A DNA stretch of 64,000 bases from Altererythrobacter sp. B11 (GTDB lineage Bacteria; Pseudomonadota; Alphaproteobacteria; Sphingomonadales; Sphingomonadaceae): assembly GCF_003569745.1 (NCBI RefSeq), contig NZ_AP018498.1:682001-746000 (forward strand), read 5' to 3'. Below are positions 50,905 through 61,176 of the stretch, piece after piece. Under the pieces are notes generated by a model. The model had not been told where the DNA came from and searched no databases. It worked only from the letters and a program-made list of their open reading frames with translations. How positions within the stretch are numbered: the first letter of the stretch is position 1; each line of letters begins with the position of its first letter. A program made the translations under genes and the position numbers.

Positions 50905-51264
50905 ATGTCCCGTATCAAACGCGGCGTCACCACGCGCGCCAAGCACAAGCGGATTCTGGAAGCGGCCAAGGGCTATCGCGGCCGCCGCAAGAACACGATT
51001 CGCGTCGCCCGTCAGGCCGTCGAAAAGGCCGGCCAGTACGCCTATCGCGACCGCAAGGTTAAGAAGCGGAACTTCCGCGCGCTGTGGATCCAGCGCATCA
51101 ACGCGGCGGTCCGCGCCGAAGGCCTCACCTATTCGCAGTTCATGCACGGCGCCAAGCTCGCCGGCATCGAACTGGACCGCAAGGTGATGGCCGATCTCGC
51201 CATGAATGAAGGTGCCGCTTTCGGCGCGATCATCCAGCAGGCGAAGGCCGCGCTCCCGGCCTGA
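50905..51264 (+). CDS. rplT: 50S ribosomal protein L20
   Basis: L20 of 119 residues: [19 protein letters not shown], then [19 protein letters not shown] and [17 protein letters not shown]. Starts 13 nt after rpmI with GGAGTACTGAAGC upstream. A strong terminator follows. Confidence 0.98.
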   Translation: MSRIKRGVTTRAKHKRILEAAKGYRGRRKNTIRVARQAVEKAGQYAYRDRKVKKRNFRALWIQRINAAVRAEGLTYSQFMHGAKLAGIELDRKVMADLAMNEGAAFGAIIQQAKAALPA

Positions 51265-51567
51265 GCCGGCAACAGCGTTTCGCACCAACAGAAGGGCGCG
51301 GGTGGCATGGGCCATCCGCGCCTTTTTTGTTGCGCGCGGCATTTGGCGCGGGAAGCCCGGAAATCCGCCGCCCAGCGAGAGGGCGGGTCCCTGATACCGT
51401 CAGCAGACCGCTCCGTTCCGGAGCCAATAATGCGATTTTTCGTGGACATTGCGGGATTTATGCAATTGAAGGAATGACGTCGCCCATACAGGGGGTGGCT
51501 TCAGGGGGGGACAGGAACCTGGCGTGGCAGCGCCGGGGGCCGTGGGCAGATTGTGGTCGCACACGCA
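51265..51567. other. 303-nt gap after rplT
   Basis: Holds the rplT terminator (51294-51328) and the upstream region of the AraC-type gene. No gene or RNA was recognised in the remainder. Confidence 0.5.
51294..51328 (+). terminator. intrinsic terminator after rplT
   Basis: GGGCGCGGGTGGC pairs with GCCATCCGCGCC (one G-U/bulge) around a short ATGG loop, followed by TTTTTT. Confidence 0.9.
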
Positions 51568-52473
51568 ATGTCAGCCGATTTTCACGTCGACGTGCGGTTT
51601 TACCGCCTGTCGCAAGAGCTGGAGCCCTATTTCACGGCGCTCTACCTCTTCGACATCGACTGCCGCGACGGGGGGCGAGTGCGCGATTGCCTCCATCCCG
51701 AATGGGCGGCCATGCGCTTTTCGGAAGCCGTGCCGCCCTTCGGCGCCGTAGGGGCCGGCCCGCTGGCGGCGCAGCCGCCCTTCGTGGTCAGCGGCGTCAC
51801 CAGCAAGCCGATCCACTTTGAACTCGTCACCTCGCGCACCTGGGGGCTGGGCCTGCAACCGGCCGGCTGGGCCAAATTCGTGCCCGCGCCGGCGCGCGAT
51901 TTCGCCAACCGCGTCGTGGATGGCCAACGGGAAGCTCCCTTCGCCCTCTTCGCTCCCATCCTCGACATGGTGCGCGGATCGCCCCTGCCGCCGGATGAAG
52001 CCGCGGTGCGGATCAACGACTATCTGATGCGCCACGTGTTGCGCCCGGTGCCCAACGAAGTGCTGATCCGCGCCTGTCACGATGCCGTTTGTGACCCGGA
52101 GGTGACCAGCGTGGCCGAACTGGGCGAGCGCACGGGGTTGAGCGCCCGATCGCTGGAGCGGCTTTGCGCGCGCTATTTCGGCTTCCCGCCCAAGCTGCTG
52201 CTGCGCCGCCAGCGCCTGCTGCGTAGCCTGGCGCAGTTCATGCTCAATCCCGGCCGCAGCTGGAGCCAGGCGCTGGACCGGCAATATCATGATCAGTCGC
52301 AATTCGTGCGCGATTTCCACGATTTCATGGGCATGACGCCGAGCGAATATGCCGAAAGGCCGCACCCCATCCTCGATCGGATCGCGGCGCAGCGCATGGC
52401 CGATCAGGGGGCTGCACCACGGACGGACTTGCCCACGATCCTGCGCTACGGCCCGCAGGGGCAGGGCGAATAG
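51568..52473 (+). CDS. AraC family transcriptional regulator
   Basis: A 301-residue regulator. The C-terminal AraC helix-turn-helix pair lies at about 195-275 (ELGERTGLSARSLERLCARY, then YHDQSQFVRDFHDFMGMTPS). The N-terminal region resembles DUF6597-type sensor domains (VRFYRLSQELEPYFTALYLF). It sits alone between rplT and pheS; its target is unknown. Confidence 0.9.
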   Translation: MSADFHVDVRFYRLSQELEPYFTALYLFDIDCRDGGRVRDCLHPEWAAMRFSEAVPPFGAVGAGPLAAQPPFVVSGVTSKPIHFELVTSRTWGLGLQPAGWAKFVPAPARDFANRVVDGQREAPFALFAPILDMVRGSPLPPDEAAVRINDYLMRHVLRPVPNEVLIRACHDAVCDPEVTSVAELGERTGLSARSLERLCARYFGFPPKLLLRRQRLLRSLAQFMLNPGRSWSQALDRQYHDQSQFVRDFHDFMGMTPSEYAERPHPILDRIAAQRMADQGAAPRTDLPTILRYGPQGQGE

Positions 52474-52564
52474 CGTCACCAGCCCGTCAGCGCGGCAATT
52501 AGGGGTTGGGAGACGCAGCGGCGCCCGCTACACGCCCGCGACACCCTGAGACCGATTGATCCCG

Positions 52565-53665
52565 ATGAGTGACCTAGACCAGATCCAAGCCGAAGCCCTC
52601 GCGCGCCTGGGCGCTGCCACCAGCCTTGCCGATGTGGAGGCGCTGCGCATCGAACTCCTCGGCAAACAGGGCAGCATCTCCGCCCTGCTGAAGACGCTCG
52701 GCAAGATGAGCCCCGAGGAACGGCAGGAGAAAGCGCCGAAGATCCAGGCGCTGCGCGAAGCCGTGGCCGATGCGCTGGCGGCGCGGAAGGACGCGATGGA
52801 AGCGGCCGCGCTGGAACAGCGGCTGGCTGCCGAAACGCTCGATCTTTCGCTGCCGGCGCCCGCCACGCCGCAGGGTTCCGTCCACCCCGTCAGCCAGGTG
52901 TTGGACGAGCTGGCGGAAATCTTCGCCGATCTCGGTTTCTCCGTCGCCACCGGGCCGGAGATCGAGGACGACTGGTACAATTTCACCGCGCTCAACATGC
53001 CCGAGAGCCATCCGGCGCGGGCGATGCACGACACCTTCTATTTTCCCGACGAAGCGCCCCGCGGCGGGCGGATGCTGCTGCGCACACACACCAGCCCGGT
53101 GCAGGTGCGGACCATGCTGGCGGACGGCGCGCCGCTGCGGATCATTGCGCCGGGCCGCGTCTATCGCAGCGACAGCGACGCCACGCACACGCCCATGTTC
53201 CACCAGGTGGAGGGGCTGGTGATCGACCGTGATATCCACCTCGGCCATCTGAAGTGGACGCTGGAGACCTTCCTCAAGGCCTTCTTCGAGCGCGACGACA
53301 TCGTGCTGCGTCTGCGCCCGTCCTACTTCCCCTTCACCGAACCTTCGGTGGAAGTCGATGTCGGCTATGCGGTGGAGAAGGGGCGGCGGGTTGTCGGCGG
53401 ATCGGGCGATGCGCCGGGCCATGCGTGGATGGAGCTGCTGGGCAGCGGCATGGTGAACCGCAAGGTGATCGAATTCTCTGGCCTCGATCCGGACGAGTGG
53501 CAGGGCTTCGCCTTCGGCGTGGGCGTCGACCGGCTGGCGATGCTCAAATACGGGATGGACGATCTGCGGGCCTTCTTCGACGGCGACGTGCGATGGCTGC
53601 GGCATTTCGGCTTCAGCGCCTTCGATCAGCCGACACTGTCCGGCGGGGTGGGAGCACGCGCATGA
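52565..53665 (+). CDS. pheS: phenylalanyl-tRNA synthetase alpha subunit
   Basis: Class II aminoacyl-tRNA synthetase subunit of 366 residues with the catalytic core. Motif 2 region [19 protein letters not shown], then [12 protein letters not shown] and the motif 3 stretch [20 protein letters not shown] 52565 ([12 protein letters not shown]) is preferred to a TTG at 52556. Its stop overlaps the pheT ATG. No phe leader peptide or T-box-like element was seen upstream. Confidence 0.97.
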   Translation: MSDLDQIQAEALARLGAATSLADVEALRIELLGKQGSISALLKTLGKMSPEERQEKAPKIQALREAVADALAARKDAMEAAALEQRLAAETLDLSLPAPATPQGSVHPVSQVLDELAEIFADLGFSVATGPEIEDDWYNFTALNMPESHPARAMHDTFYFPDEAPRGGRMLLRTHTSPVQVRTMLADGAPLRIIAPGRVYRSDSDATHTPMFHQVEGLVIDRDIHLGHLKWTLETFLKAFFERDDIVLRLRPSYFPFTEPSVEVDVGYAVEKGRRVVGGSGDAPGHAWMELLGSGMVNRKVIEFSGLDPDEWQGFAFGVGVDRLAMLKYGMDDLRAFFDGDVRWLRHFGFSAFDQPTLSGGVGARA

Positions 53666-56067
53666 AGTTCTCGCTCGACTGGCTCAGGCAGTTTCTCGAA
53701 ACCGGCGCCTCGGCAGAGGAAATCGCGGCGAAGCTCAATGCCATCGGCATCGAGGTGGAAGGGGTCGAGGATCCGGCGGAGAAGCTCTCCGGCTTCCGCA
53801 TCGCCCATGTGCTTACCGCCGCGCCACATCCTGATGCGGACAAGCTGCAGGTGCTCACGGTGGATACCGGCGAAGGCGATCCGCTGCAGGTCGTCTGCGG
53901 TGCGCCCAATGCGCGTGCGGGGATGAAGGGCGTGCTCGGCCTGCCGGGCGCGGTCGTGCCGGCCAATGGCATGCAATTGCGCAAGAGCGCCATTCGCGGC
54001 GTCGAATCCAACGGCATGATGTGCTCGGTGCGAGAGCTCGAGCTGGGTGAAGAGCATGACGGCATCATCGAATTGCCGACCGATGCGCCCATCGGCCTGC
54101 CCTTTGCCGACTATCGCGGCGTCAGCCCGATCTTCGACGTATCCATCACGCCCAACCGGCCGGATTGCATGGGGGTTTACGGGATCGCGCGCGATCTGGC
54201 GGCGGCGGGCTTGGGCACGCTGCGGCCCATTTCCCTGCAGGACGTGCCGGCGAGCTTCCCGTGTCCGGTGGAAATCCGCACCGACGATCCCCCGGGTTGT
54301 CCGGCGTTTTACGGCCGCGTGATCCGCGGCGTGAAGAACGGCGCGTCTCCGGAGTGGATGCAGGCCGCCCTGCGCGACGCCGGCCAGCGCCCGATCAGCG
54401 CGTTGGTGGACATCACCAACTACCTGATGCTCGGTTATGGCCGCCCGGCGCATGTCTATGATCTTGCCAGGCTGCGCGGCGCCGTGGTTGCGCGCCGCGC
54501 GCGTGACGGGGAGGAAGTGCTCGCCCTCAACGAGAAGACCTATCGTCTCGACGGCGAAATGACCGTGATCGCCGATGAGGCGGGCGTGCACGACATCGCC
54601 GGCATCATGGGCGGCGAGGAATCGGGCGTGTCCGAAGGCACGACGGATGTGCTGCTGGAGATCGCCTATTTCGATCCGGAGCGGATCGGCGTCACCGGCC
54701 GCCGCCTCGGCCTCGCCTCGGATGCGCGCACGCGGTTCGAACGGGGCGTGGATCCGGGCTTCATGGATGATGGGCTTCACCTGCTGACCCAGCTCGTGCT
54801 GGAGATCTGCGGGGGCGAGGCGAGCGAGGTGGTGCGGGCCGGGAGTCCGCCGATGGAGACCGCCGCCGTAGCCTATGATCCGGCGCTGGCGGCGCGGCTG
54901 GGCGGGGTGGATATTCCCGCCACTGAGCAGCAGGCCATCCTGGAAAGGCTGGGCTTTTCCGTGGGTTCGGACTGGCTGGTGCAGGCCCCGACCTGGCGGC
55001 CCGATGTGGCGGGTGCGGCCGATCTGGTGGAGGAGGTGGTGCGTATCCACGGCCTCGATAAGGTCGAAAGCGTCGCTCTGCCGCGCGCGCAAGGGGTGGC
55101 GAAGCCCACTGCGACGCCTGTGCAATTGATTGATCGTAAACTTCGCCGCGCCGCCGCCGGGCGGGGGCTGAACGAAGCGGTGACCTGGTCCTTCCTGCCG
55201 GAGTGGGAGGCGGAGCATTTCGCCACCGGCAATGGCGGCCTGTGGCTGCTGGACAATCCGATCAGCGAAGACATGAAGGCGATGCGCCCGTCGCTGCTGC
55301 CCGGCCTGCTGGCGGCGGCGAAGCGCAATCTCGATCGCGGCGCTTCCGGGCTGCGGCTGTTCGAGATCGGCCGCGCCTATCTGCGCGGCGAGGGCGGGAT
55401 GAGCGACGAGCGCCATGTGCTGGCGGTGGTGCTGGCGGGCGAGAAGGCCCCGCGGGGCTGGGCCAGCGGCAAGGCGACCTATTTCGATGCCTTCGATGCC
55501 AAGGCCGAGGCCGAAGCGCTGCTGGGCGCAGCGGGCGTGGCGGTGGACAAGCTGCAGGTGATGGCGCCGGATCAGGCCGGGCCCGGGCCGCAGTTCCACC
55601 CGGGCCAGTCCGCCACCTTGCGGCTCGGCCCCAAGACCGTGCTCGCCCGCTTCGGCGCCTTCCACCCGCGCACCCTGGAGGCCTTCGACGTGGAAGGCCC
55701 GGTGGTCGGGCTGGAGCTGTTCCTCGATGCGATTCCGGCGCGCAAGGGCGCGGCGGGCTTCGCCCGGGCGGCCTATAGCCCGCCGGCGCTGCAGCCGGTC
55801 GCGCGCGATTTCGCCTTCCTGGTGGATGCCGCGCTTCCGGCGGGCGATCTGCTGCGGATGGTGAAGGGCGCGGACAAGGCTAACATCGTGGACGCGCGCA
55901 TCTTCGACGATTTCCGCGGCGCGGGCGTGCCCGAAGGCCGCAAGTCGCTGGCGGTGGAAATCACCCTGCAGCCGGGCGAGAAGAGCTTCACCGAGGACGA
56001 GATCCGCGCGATTTCCGACCGGGTGGTGGCCGCCGCCGCGAAGCTGGGTGCGGAGCTGCGTGGATGA
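53662..56067 (+). CDS. pheT: phenylalanyl-tRNA synthetase beta subunit
   Basis: Beta subunit of 801 residues. An OB-fold tRNA-binding domain (about 40-150, [20 protein letters not shown]) is followed by B3/B4 with editing-site residues, B5 and the C-terminal anticodon-binding FDX-ACB domain (about 705-800, [19 protein letters not shown]). ATG 53662 overlaps the pheS stop (ATGA). prfC follows with the same overlap. Confidence 0.97.
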   Translation: MKFSLDWLRQFLETGASAEEIAAKLNAIGIEVEGVEDPAEKLSGFRIAHVLTAAPHPDADKLQVLTVDTGEGDPLQVVCGAPNARAGMKGVLGLPGAVVPANGMQLRKSAIRGVESNGMMCSVRELELGEEHDGIIELPTDAPIGLPFADYRGVSPIFDVSITPNRPDCMGVYGIARDLAAAGLGTLRPISLQDVPASFPCPVEIRTDDPPGCPAFYGRVIRGVKNGASPEWMQAALRDAGQRPISALVDITNYLMLGYGRPAHVYDLARLRGAVVARRARDGEEVLALNEKTYRLDGEMTVIADEAGVHDIAGIMGGEESGVSEGTTDVLLEIAYFDPERIGVTGRRLGLASDARTRFERGVDPGFMDDGLHLLTQLVLEICGGEASEVVRAGSPPMETAAVAYDPALAARLGGVDIPATEQQAILERLGFSVGSDWLVQAPTWRPDVAGAADLVEEVVRIHGLDKVESVALPRAQGVAKPTATPVQLIDRKLRRAAAGRGLNEAVTWSFLPEWEAEHFATGNGGLWLLDNPISEDMKAMRPSLLPGLLAAAKRNLDRGASGLRLFEIGRAYLRGEGGMSDERHVLAVVLAGEKAPRGWASGKATYFDAFDAKAEAEALLGAAGVAVDKLQVMAPDQAGPGPQFHPGQSATLRLGPKTVLARFGAFHPRTLEAFDVEGPVVGLELFLDAIPARKGAAGFARAAYSPPALQPVARDFAFLVDAALPAGDLLRMVKGADKANIVDARIFDDFRGAGVPEGRKSLAVEITLQPGEKSFTEDEIRAISDRVVAAAAKLGAELRG

Positions 56068-57587
56068 CATCCAACCGCCGGACCTTCGCGATCATTTCCC
56101 ATCCCGACGCGGGCAAGACCACACTGACCGAGAAGCTGCTGCTGCAGGGCGGCGCGATCCATCTTGCCGGCGAGGTGAAGGCGCGCGGCCAGGCGCGGCG
56201 TGCCCGCTCCGACTGGATGAAGATCGAGCAGCAGCGCGGCATCTCGGTGACGTCCAGCGTGATGACCTTCGAGCGCGATGGCGTGACCTTCAACCTCCTG
56301 GACACGCCGGGCCACGAGGATTTCTCGGAAGACACCTATCGCACGCTCACCGCGGTCGATTCCGCCATCATGGTGATCGACGCGGCCAAGGGTATCGAGC
56401 CGCAGACCCGCAAGCTGTTCGAAGTCTGCCGCCTGCGCAGCGTGCCGATCATCACCTTCATCAACAAGGTGGACCGCGAAGGCCGCAGCGGGTTCGAGCT
56501 GCTGGACGAAGTGGCCGACATGCTGGCGCTGGATGTTTCGCCGCAGAGCTGGCCCGTGGGCATGGGCGGCCTGTTCCAGGGCGTGCTCGATTTCGCCAGC
56601 GGCGCGGTCAGCCGGCCCGAGGGCGACAGCAAGGAATTCCTCGGCAAGCGCGACGTCGATGCGGCGCTGCCTCCCGAAGTGGCCGAAGAGGTGGAGCTGG
56701 CGCAGGCCGGCTATGCCGAATTCGATCTGGACGCCTATCGCAATGGCGATCTGACGCCGGTCTATTTCGGCTCCGCGCTCAAGAACTTCGGCGTGACCGA
56801 ACTGATCGAGGCGATCGCCGGCTTCGCCCCGCCGCCGCGCCCGCAGCCGTCCGAAACCGGGCCGGTAACGCCCGATCGCGACGAGGTGACCGGCTTCATC
56901 TTCAAGGTGCAGGCCAATATGGACCCGCAGCACCGTGACCGGATCGCCTTCATGCGCATGGTCTCCGGCACCTTCCGCCGCGGCATGAAGCTGACGCCTT
57001 CCGGCCTGGGCAAGCCGATCGCGGTGCATTCCCCCATCCTCTTCTTCGCGCAGGATCGCGAAATCGCCGACACGGCCGAGGCAGGGGACATCATCGGCAT
57101 CCCCAACCACGGCACGCTGCGCGTGGGTGACACGCTGAGCGAGAAGAACGACGTGCGCTTCACCGGCCTGCCCAATTTCGCACCGGAAATCCTCCGCCGG
57201 GTGCAATTGCGCGATCCCACCAAGACTAAGCAATTGCGCAAGGCGCTGGACGATCTGAGCGAAGAAGGCGTGATCCAGGTGTTCTACCCGGAGATTGGCG
57301 CCCAGTGGATCGTCGGCGTGGTCGGCCAGCTGCAGCTGGAAGTGCTCGTTTCGCGGCTGGAGGCGGAATACAAGGTGGAAGCGGTGCTGGAACCTTCCCC
57401 CTTCGCCACGGCGCGCTGGCTGAAGGGCAGCGATGCCGCGATGAAGAACTTCGAGGATTTCAACCGCGCCAATCTGGCGCGCGACCGCGATGGCGATCTG
57501 GTGTTCATGGCCAGATCGCCATGGGATGTCGGCTATCAGCAGGAAAAGAACCCCGATCTCACCTTCTCCGCCACCAAGGAGCGGTGA
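56064..57587 (+). CDS. prfC: peptide chain release factor 3
   Basis: Translational GTPase of 507 residues that recycles RF1/RF2. G1 is SHPDAGKTTLTEKLL, with ISVTSSVMTFERD, then G3 DTPGHEDFSEDTYR and G4 NKVDREG. The C-terminal domain includes EEGVIQVFYPEIGAQWIVGV. Its 4-nt overlap with pheT implies co-expression with pheST. Confidence 0.96.
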   Translation: MTSNRRTFAIISHPDAGKTTLTEKLLLQGGAIHLAGEVKARGQARRARSDWMKIEQQRGISVTSSVMTFERDGVTFNLLDTPGHEDFSEDTYRTLTAVDSAIMVIDAAKGIEPQTRKLFEVCRLRSVPIITFINKVDREGRSGFELLDEVADMLALDVSPQSWPVGMGGLFQGVLDFASGAVSRPEGDSKEFLGKRDVDAALPPEVAEEVELAQAGYAEFDLDAYRNGDLTPVYFGSALKNFGVTELIEAIAGFAPPPRPQPSETGPVTPDRDEVTGFIFKVQANMDPQHRDRIAFMRMVSGTFRRGMKLTPSGLGKPIAVHSPILFFAQDREIADTAEAGDIIGIPNHGTLRVGDTLSEKNDVRFTGLPNFAPEILRRVQLRDPTKTKQLRKALDDLSEEGVIQVFYPEIGAQWIVGVVGQLQLEVLVSRLEAEYKVEAVLEPSPFATARWLKGSDAAMKNFEDFNRANLARDRDGDLVFMARSPWDVGYQQEKNPDLTFSATKER

Positions 57588-57618
57588 CAAGGTGCCGGCC
57601 GGCGGTTAGTCTGGATCG

Positions 57619-58194
57619 ATGGCCGAATTCTTCGATGCACTGACTGACAAGCATGTGGCGATGATCAGCCGGCAGCCGGTGTTCTTCGTCGCGACCGCTG
57701 CCGAAGGCGCGCGGATTAATCTCAGCCCCAAGGGCTATGATTGCCTGCGTGTGCTGTCCCCCCAAAGGGTGGCCTATCTCGACCTTGGCGGCTCGGGGAA
57801 TGAAACCAATGCCCACCTGATCGCCGACGGCCGGATCACGCTGATGTTCTGCAATTTCGAACAGCCGGCGCTGATCCTGCGGATCTATGGCCGGGGCACG
57901 CCGGTGCTGCCGTGGGAATCCGGCTGGGACGAACTGGCGGGCCATTTCACCATGCTGCCCGGCACGCGGCAGATCTTCGATGTGGCGGTGGAAAGCGTGC
58001 AGACCAGCTGCGGCTGGGGCGTGCCGCTGATGCAACTGGAAGCGGAACGCCCGACGCTGGTCAAATACCATGCCCAGGCCGATCCGCGGGAATGGGCCGG
58101 CAAGTTCAAGCGCCGACGCGAGAGCATCGACGGGCTGCCCGCGCGGCCGACCGATCGCTATATCGCCGGAGCCGAGGGGACCGTGCCTGACTGA
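57619..58194 (+). CDS. pyridoxamine 5'-phosphate oxidase family protein
   Basis: FMN-binding split-barrel protein of 191 residues. Conserved pieces: DKHVAMISRQPVFFVATAAE, INLSPKGYDCLRVL, and YLDLGGSGNETNAHLIADGRITLMF (shown in part). The family includes general stress and F420/FMN-binding proteins; true PNPOx activity is not implied. The next gene begins within its last codons. Confidence 0.9.
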   Translation: MAEFFDALTDKHVAMISRQPVFFVATAAEGARINLSPKGYDCLRVLSPQRVAYLDLGGSGNETNAHLIADGRITLMFCNFEQPALILRIYGRGTPVLPWESGWDELAGHFTMLPGTRQIFDVAVESVQTSCGWGVPLMQLEAERPTLVKYHAQADPREWAGKFKRRRESIDGLPARPTDRYIAGAEGTVPD

Positions 58195-58888
58195 CCTGCG
58201 CCTCACCTTCGCCAGCTACAACATCCACAAGGCCGTGGGCACGGATCGCCAGCGCAATCCGGAGCGGATCCTGGCAGTGCTGCATGAGCTTGGCGCCGAT
58301 GTGATTGCCCTGCAGGAGGTGGATCGCCGCTTTGGCCGGCGCGAAACCGTGCTGCCGCGCGAACTGGTGGAGGAACGCCACTGGCGCGTGGCCGCGCTGA
58401 AGATGCGCCCGGCCAGCATGGGCTGGCACGGCAACGCCATTCTGGTGGCGCCGCATGTCGACGTGCTGGGGGCGGAGCCGATCGACCTGCCCGCGATCGA
58501 GCCGCGCGGGGCGGTTTGCGCGCATCTGTCCGCCGGCGGGCGCGAATTCTGCGTGGTCGGCATGCATCTCGACCTGTCGGGCCTGCTTCGCCGCAAGCAG
58601 GTGGATGCGGTGTGCGGCCATATCGCCGCGCTGGGCAAGCCGGCGGTGATGCTGGGCGATCTCAACGAATGGTCGCAACGGGGCGGGGCGCTGCGCGGCT
58701 TCGCCGGGGCGTGGTCCGTGCTCCAGCCGGGCCGTAGCTTCCCGAGCACGCGCCCGCTGGCGCAGCTCGACCGCATCGTCCATTCGGAACATTGGGATTG
58801 CGAGGATGCCGCCGTCCACCACAGCGCCCTGTCGGCCATGGCATCCGACCACCTGCCGGTGAAGGCGAGTCTCTCCCTCACTGCCTAA
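58187..58888 (+). CDS. endonuclease/exonuclease/phosphatase family protein
   Basis: EEP-fold hydrolase of about 233 residues: FASYNIHKAVGTDRQR, ALQEVDRRFG (Mg-binding Glu), GMHLDLSG, LGDLNEWSQRG, and a final SDHLPVKA with catalytic Asp-His. Its substrate (nucleic acid or phosphoester lipid) is not readable. The conserved fold begins 2-3 residues after a CTG at 58187 with AGGGGA 6 nt upstream, overlapping the previous stop. The nearest canonical start is ATG 58070, 117 nt upstream and inside the previous gene without a ribosome site. Confidence 0.88.
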   Translation: MTDLRLTFASYNIHKAVGTDRQRNPERILAVLHELGADVIALQEVDRRFGRRETVLPRELVEERHWRVAALKMRPASMGWHGNAILVAPHVDVLGAEPIDLPAIEPRGAVCAHLSAGGREFCVVGMHLDLSGLLRRKQVDAVCGHIAALGKPAVMLGDLNEWSQRGGALRGFAGAWSVLQPGRSFPSTRPLAQLDRIVHSEHWDCEDAAVHHSALSAMASDHLPVKASLSLTA

Positions 58889-58912
58889 TTATTGAGCAGC
58901 TGCACAAGATTC

Positions 58913-58929
58913 GAGCGCCAGTGGCGCTC
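58913..58929. promoter_or_regulatory. perfect palindrome upstream of the glnK promoter
   Basis: GAGCGCCA-G-TGGCGCTC, an 8-bp inverted repeat with a 1-nt centre, 54 nt before the sigma-54 -24 element. It could be an activator site (NtrC-like) or a hairpin after the preceding gene; no U tract follows. It does not match the TGCACY NtrC consensus closely. Confidence 0.35.
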
Positions 58930-58953
58930 TCAGCATAACCCTCCTTGCCCTAA

Positions 58954-59385
<432 letters not shown>

Positions 59386-59409
59386 GCGGCGCCAACGAGG
59401 GGTAACGAG

Positions 59410-60795
59410 ATGATCCGCAAAATGCTTTGTGGCGCCGGTGTGCTGGGAGGGTCGATTCTGGCCGCTTCCGCCGCCTGGGCCGCCGAAACGGCAGCTGCCG
59501 TAACCGAAACCGTCAGCGACGCGGCCGGGACGCCGATCGCCGCGGCGACGGAAGTGGCCGAGACGGTCGCTGTGGCCAATCCCGGCAACAACGCCTGGAT
59601 GATGACCTCCACCGTGCTGGTGCTGATGATGATCCTGCCGGGCCTGGCGCTGTTCTACGGCGGCCTTACCCGGTCCAAGAACATGCTCTCCACCATGACG
59701 CAGATCGGCGCCACCGCGGCGCTCGCCATGCTGGTATGGGTGATGTGGGGCTATTCGACCGCCTTCGGCCCGGAAGGCAATGCCTTCTTCAGCTGGGGCA
59801 ACCTGTTCCTCTCCAACACCACGTCGGACAGCACGGCGGCGACCTTCTCCGATGAAGTGATCAGCGAATATGTCTTCGCCTGCTTCCAGATGACCTTCGC
59901 GGCCATCACTGCGGCGCTGATCCTGGGCGCCACGGCGGAGCGGATGAAGTTCTCGGCAACGATGCTGTTCGTCATCATCTGGCTCACGATCGTGTATTTC
60001 CCGATCGCGCATATGGTGTGGGCCGGCGGCGGACTGCTGTTCGACATGGGCGCGCTGGACTTCGCCGGCGGCACGGTGGTGCATATCAACGCCGGTGTCT
60101 CGGGCCTCGTGCTCGCCTTCCTGCTGGGCAAGCGCAAGGGCTATCCCTCTGAACCGATGCCGCCGCACTCGCTGACGCTGACCATGGTCGGCACCGGCCT
60201 GCTGTGGGTGGGCTGGTTCGGCTTCAATGCCGGCTCCGAGCTGGAGGCAGACGGCACCGCTGGTCTCGCCATGATCAACACCTTCGTCGCCACGGCGGCG
60301 GCGGGCCTCACCTGGATGGTGGTGGAGCGTCTGGCGGGCCACAAGGGTTCCGCGCTGGGCTTCTGCTCGGGCATCATCGCCGGCCTGGTGGCGGTGACTC
60401 CGGCTGCCGGCAACTCCGGCCCGTTCGGCGCCATCGTCCTCGGCATCGTGGCTTCGGTGGTTTGCTACATCATGGTCGCCAAGGTGAAGCCGGCGCTCGG
60501 TTATGACGACTCGCTGGACGCCTTCGGCATCCACGGCGTGGGCGGCATCATCGGCGCCATCGGCACCGGCATCGTCTATTCCCCGGCGCTTGGTGGCCCC
60601 GGCGGCGACGATTTCTCCATGGGCGCTCAGGTCGTGACCCAGATCATCGCGGTTGCGGTGGCGATCGTGTGGGCCGGTGTCGGCACGCTGATCGCGGGCT
60701 TCATCACCAAGGCGCTGACGGGCCTGCGGGTTTCGCCGGAAGTCGAGACCGAGGGCCTCGATATCGCCGAACATGGCGAGCGCGCCTACAACTGA
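59410..60795 (+). CDS. amtB: ammonium transporter
   Basis: Ammonia/ammonium channel of 461 residues with a cleaved signal peptide (MIRKMLCGAGVLGGSILAA) and 11 membrane helices. The twin pore histidines are in GTVVHINAGVSGL and FGIHGVGGIIG; LALFYGGLTRSKN is the first-helix signature. The C-terminal tail (SPEVETEGLDIAEHGERAY) is the GlnK-interacting type. Co-transcribed with glnK, so regulated by nitrogen status through sigma-54. Confidence 0.96.
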   Translation: MIRKMLCGAGVLGGSILAASAAWAAETAAAVTETVSDAAGTPIAAATEVAETVAVANPGNNAWMMTSTVLVLMMILPGLALFYGGLTRSKNMLSTMTQIGATAALAMLVWVMWGYSTAFGPEGNAFFSWGNLFLSNTTSDSTAATFSDEVISEYVFACFQMTFAAITAALILGATAERMKFSATMLFVIIWLTIVYFPIAHMVWAGGGLLFDMGALDFAGGTVVHINAGVSGLVLAFLLGKRKGYPSEPMPPHSLTLTMVGTGLLWVGWFGFNAGSELEADGTAGLAMINTFVATAAAGLTWMVVERLAGHKGSALGFCSGIIAGLVAVTPAAGNSGPFGAIVLGIVASVVCYIMVAKVKPALGYDDSLDAFGIHGVGGIIGAIGTGIVYSPALGGPGGDDFSMGAQVVTQIIAVAVAIVWAGVGTLIAGFITKALTGLRVSPEVETEGLDIAEHGERAYN

Positions 60796-61176
60796 TCACA
60801 AGCTTGGCGGGATCGGGCCTTCCTCCTCTCCTCCCGATCCCGCCTCACAATGTTCCTCCTGCGAACATAAACTGAAAGGGCCGGAGCCAGCCGCTCCGGC
60901 CCTCTTTTCTTGCCCCCGTAAGGGCTGAGGGCGGCCGTGCGGCGCGGCCACAGAATGTTGCAAGTACGCAACAAACCCGGGACAATCGCGCCCCAAAACG
61001 CCCGCGTTAACCCTGAAACTGCCTGCGCAGCGGAACCCGATCCGGCGCAAATGCTTGCATGGATGCGGCTCGCGGCCTTAACGCCGGGGCCGCGCTGGTG
61101 CGTCGGCTTCCGCCGGCCCATCGTGCGCAGAAAAGCAACGACTTGCTGCCCTGCAGCAGGTTGGAGGGGAGTTGTT
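60796..61176. other. 381-nt gap between amtB and the OmpA-like gene
   Basis: Contains the amtB terminator and a long presumptive leader for the OmpA-like gene. Small inverted repeats occur: GTTGC (60957-60961) with GCAAC (60968-60972), and GGCCGTGCGGCGCGGCC near 60933. No coding gene or known RNA family is recognised. Confidence 0.5.
60877..60911 (+). terminator. intrinsic terminator after amtB
   Basis: AGGGCCGGAGC (60877-60887) pairs with GCTCCGGCCCT (60893-60903), 5-nt loop, followed by CTTTTCTT. Confidence 0.9.

Noticed and set aside
53626..56070. 814-codon minus-strand open frame
   Set aside because: Exactly antisense to pheT; no recognisable domain.
55773..57590. 605-codon minus-strand open frame
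   Set aside because: Antisense to prfC and the pheT end; composition is that of a shadow frame.
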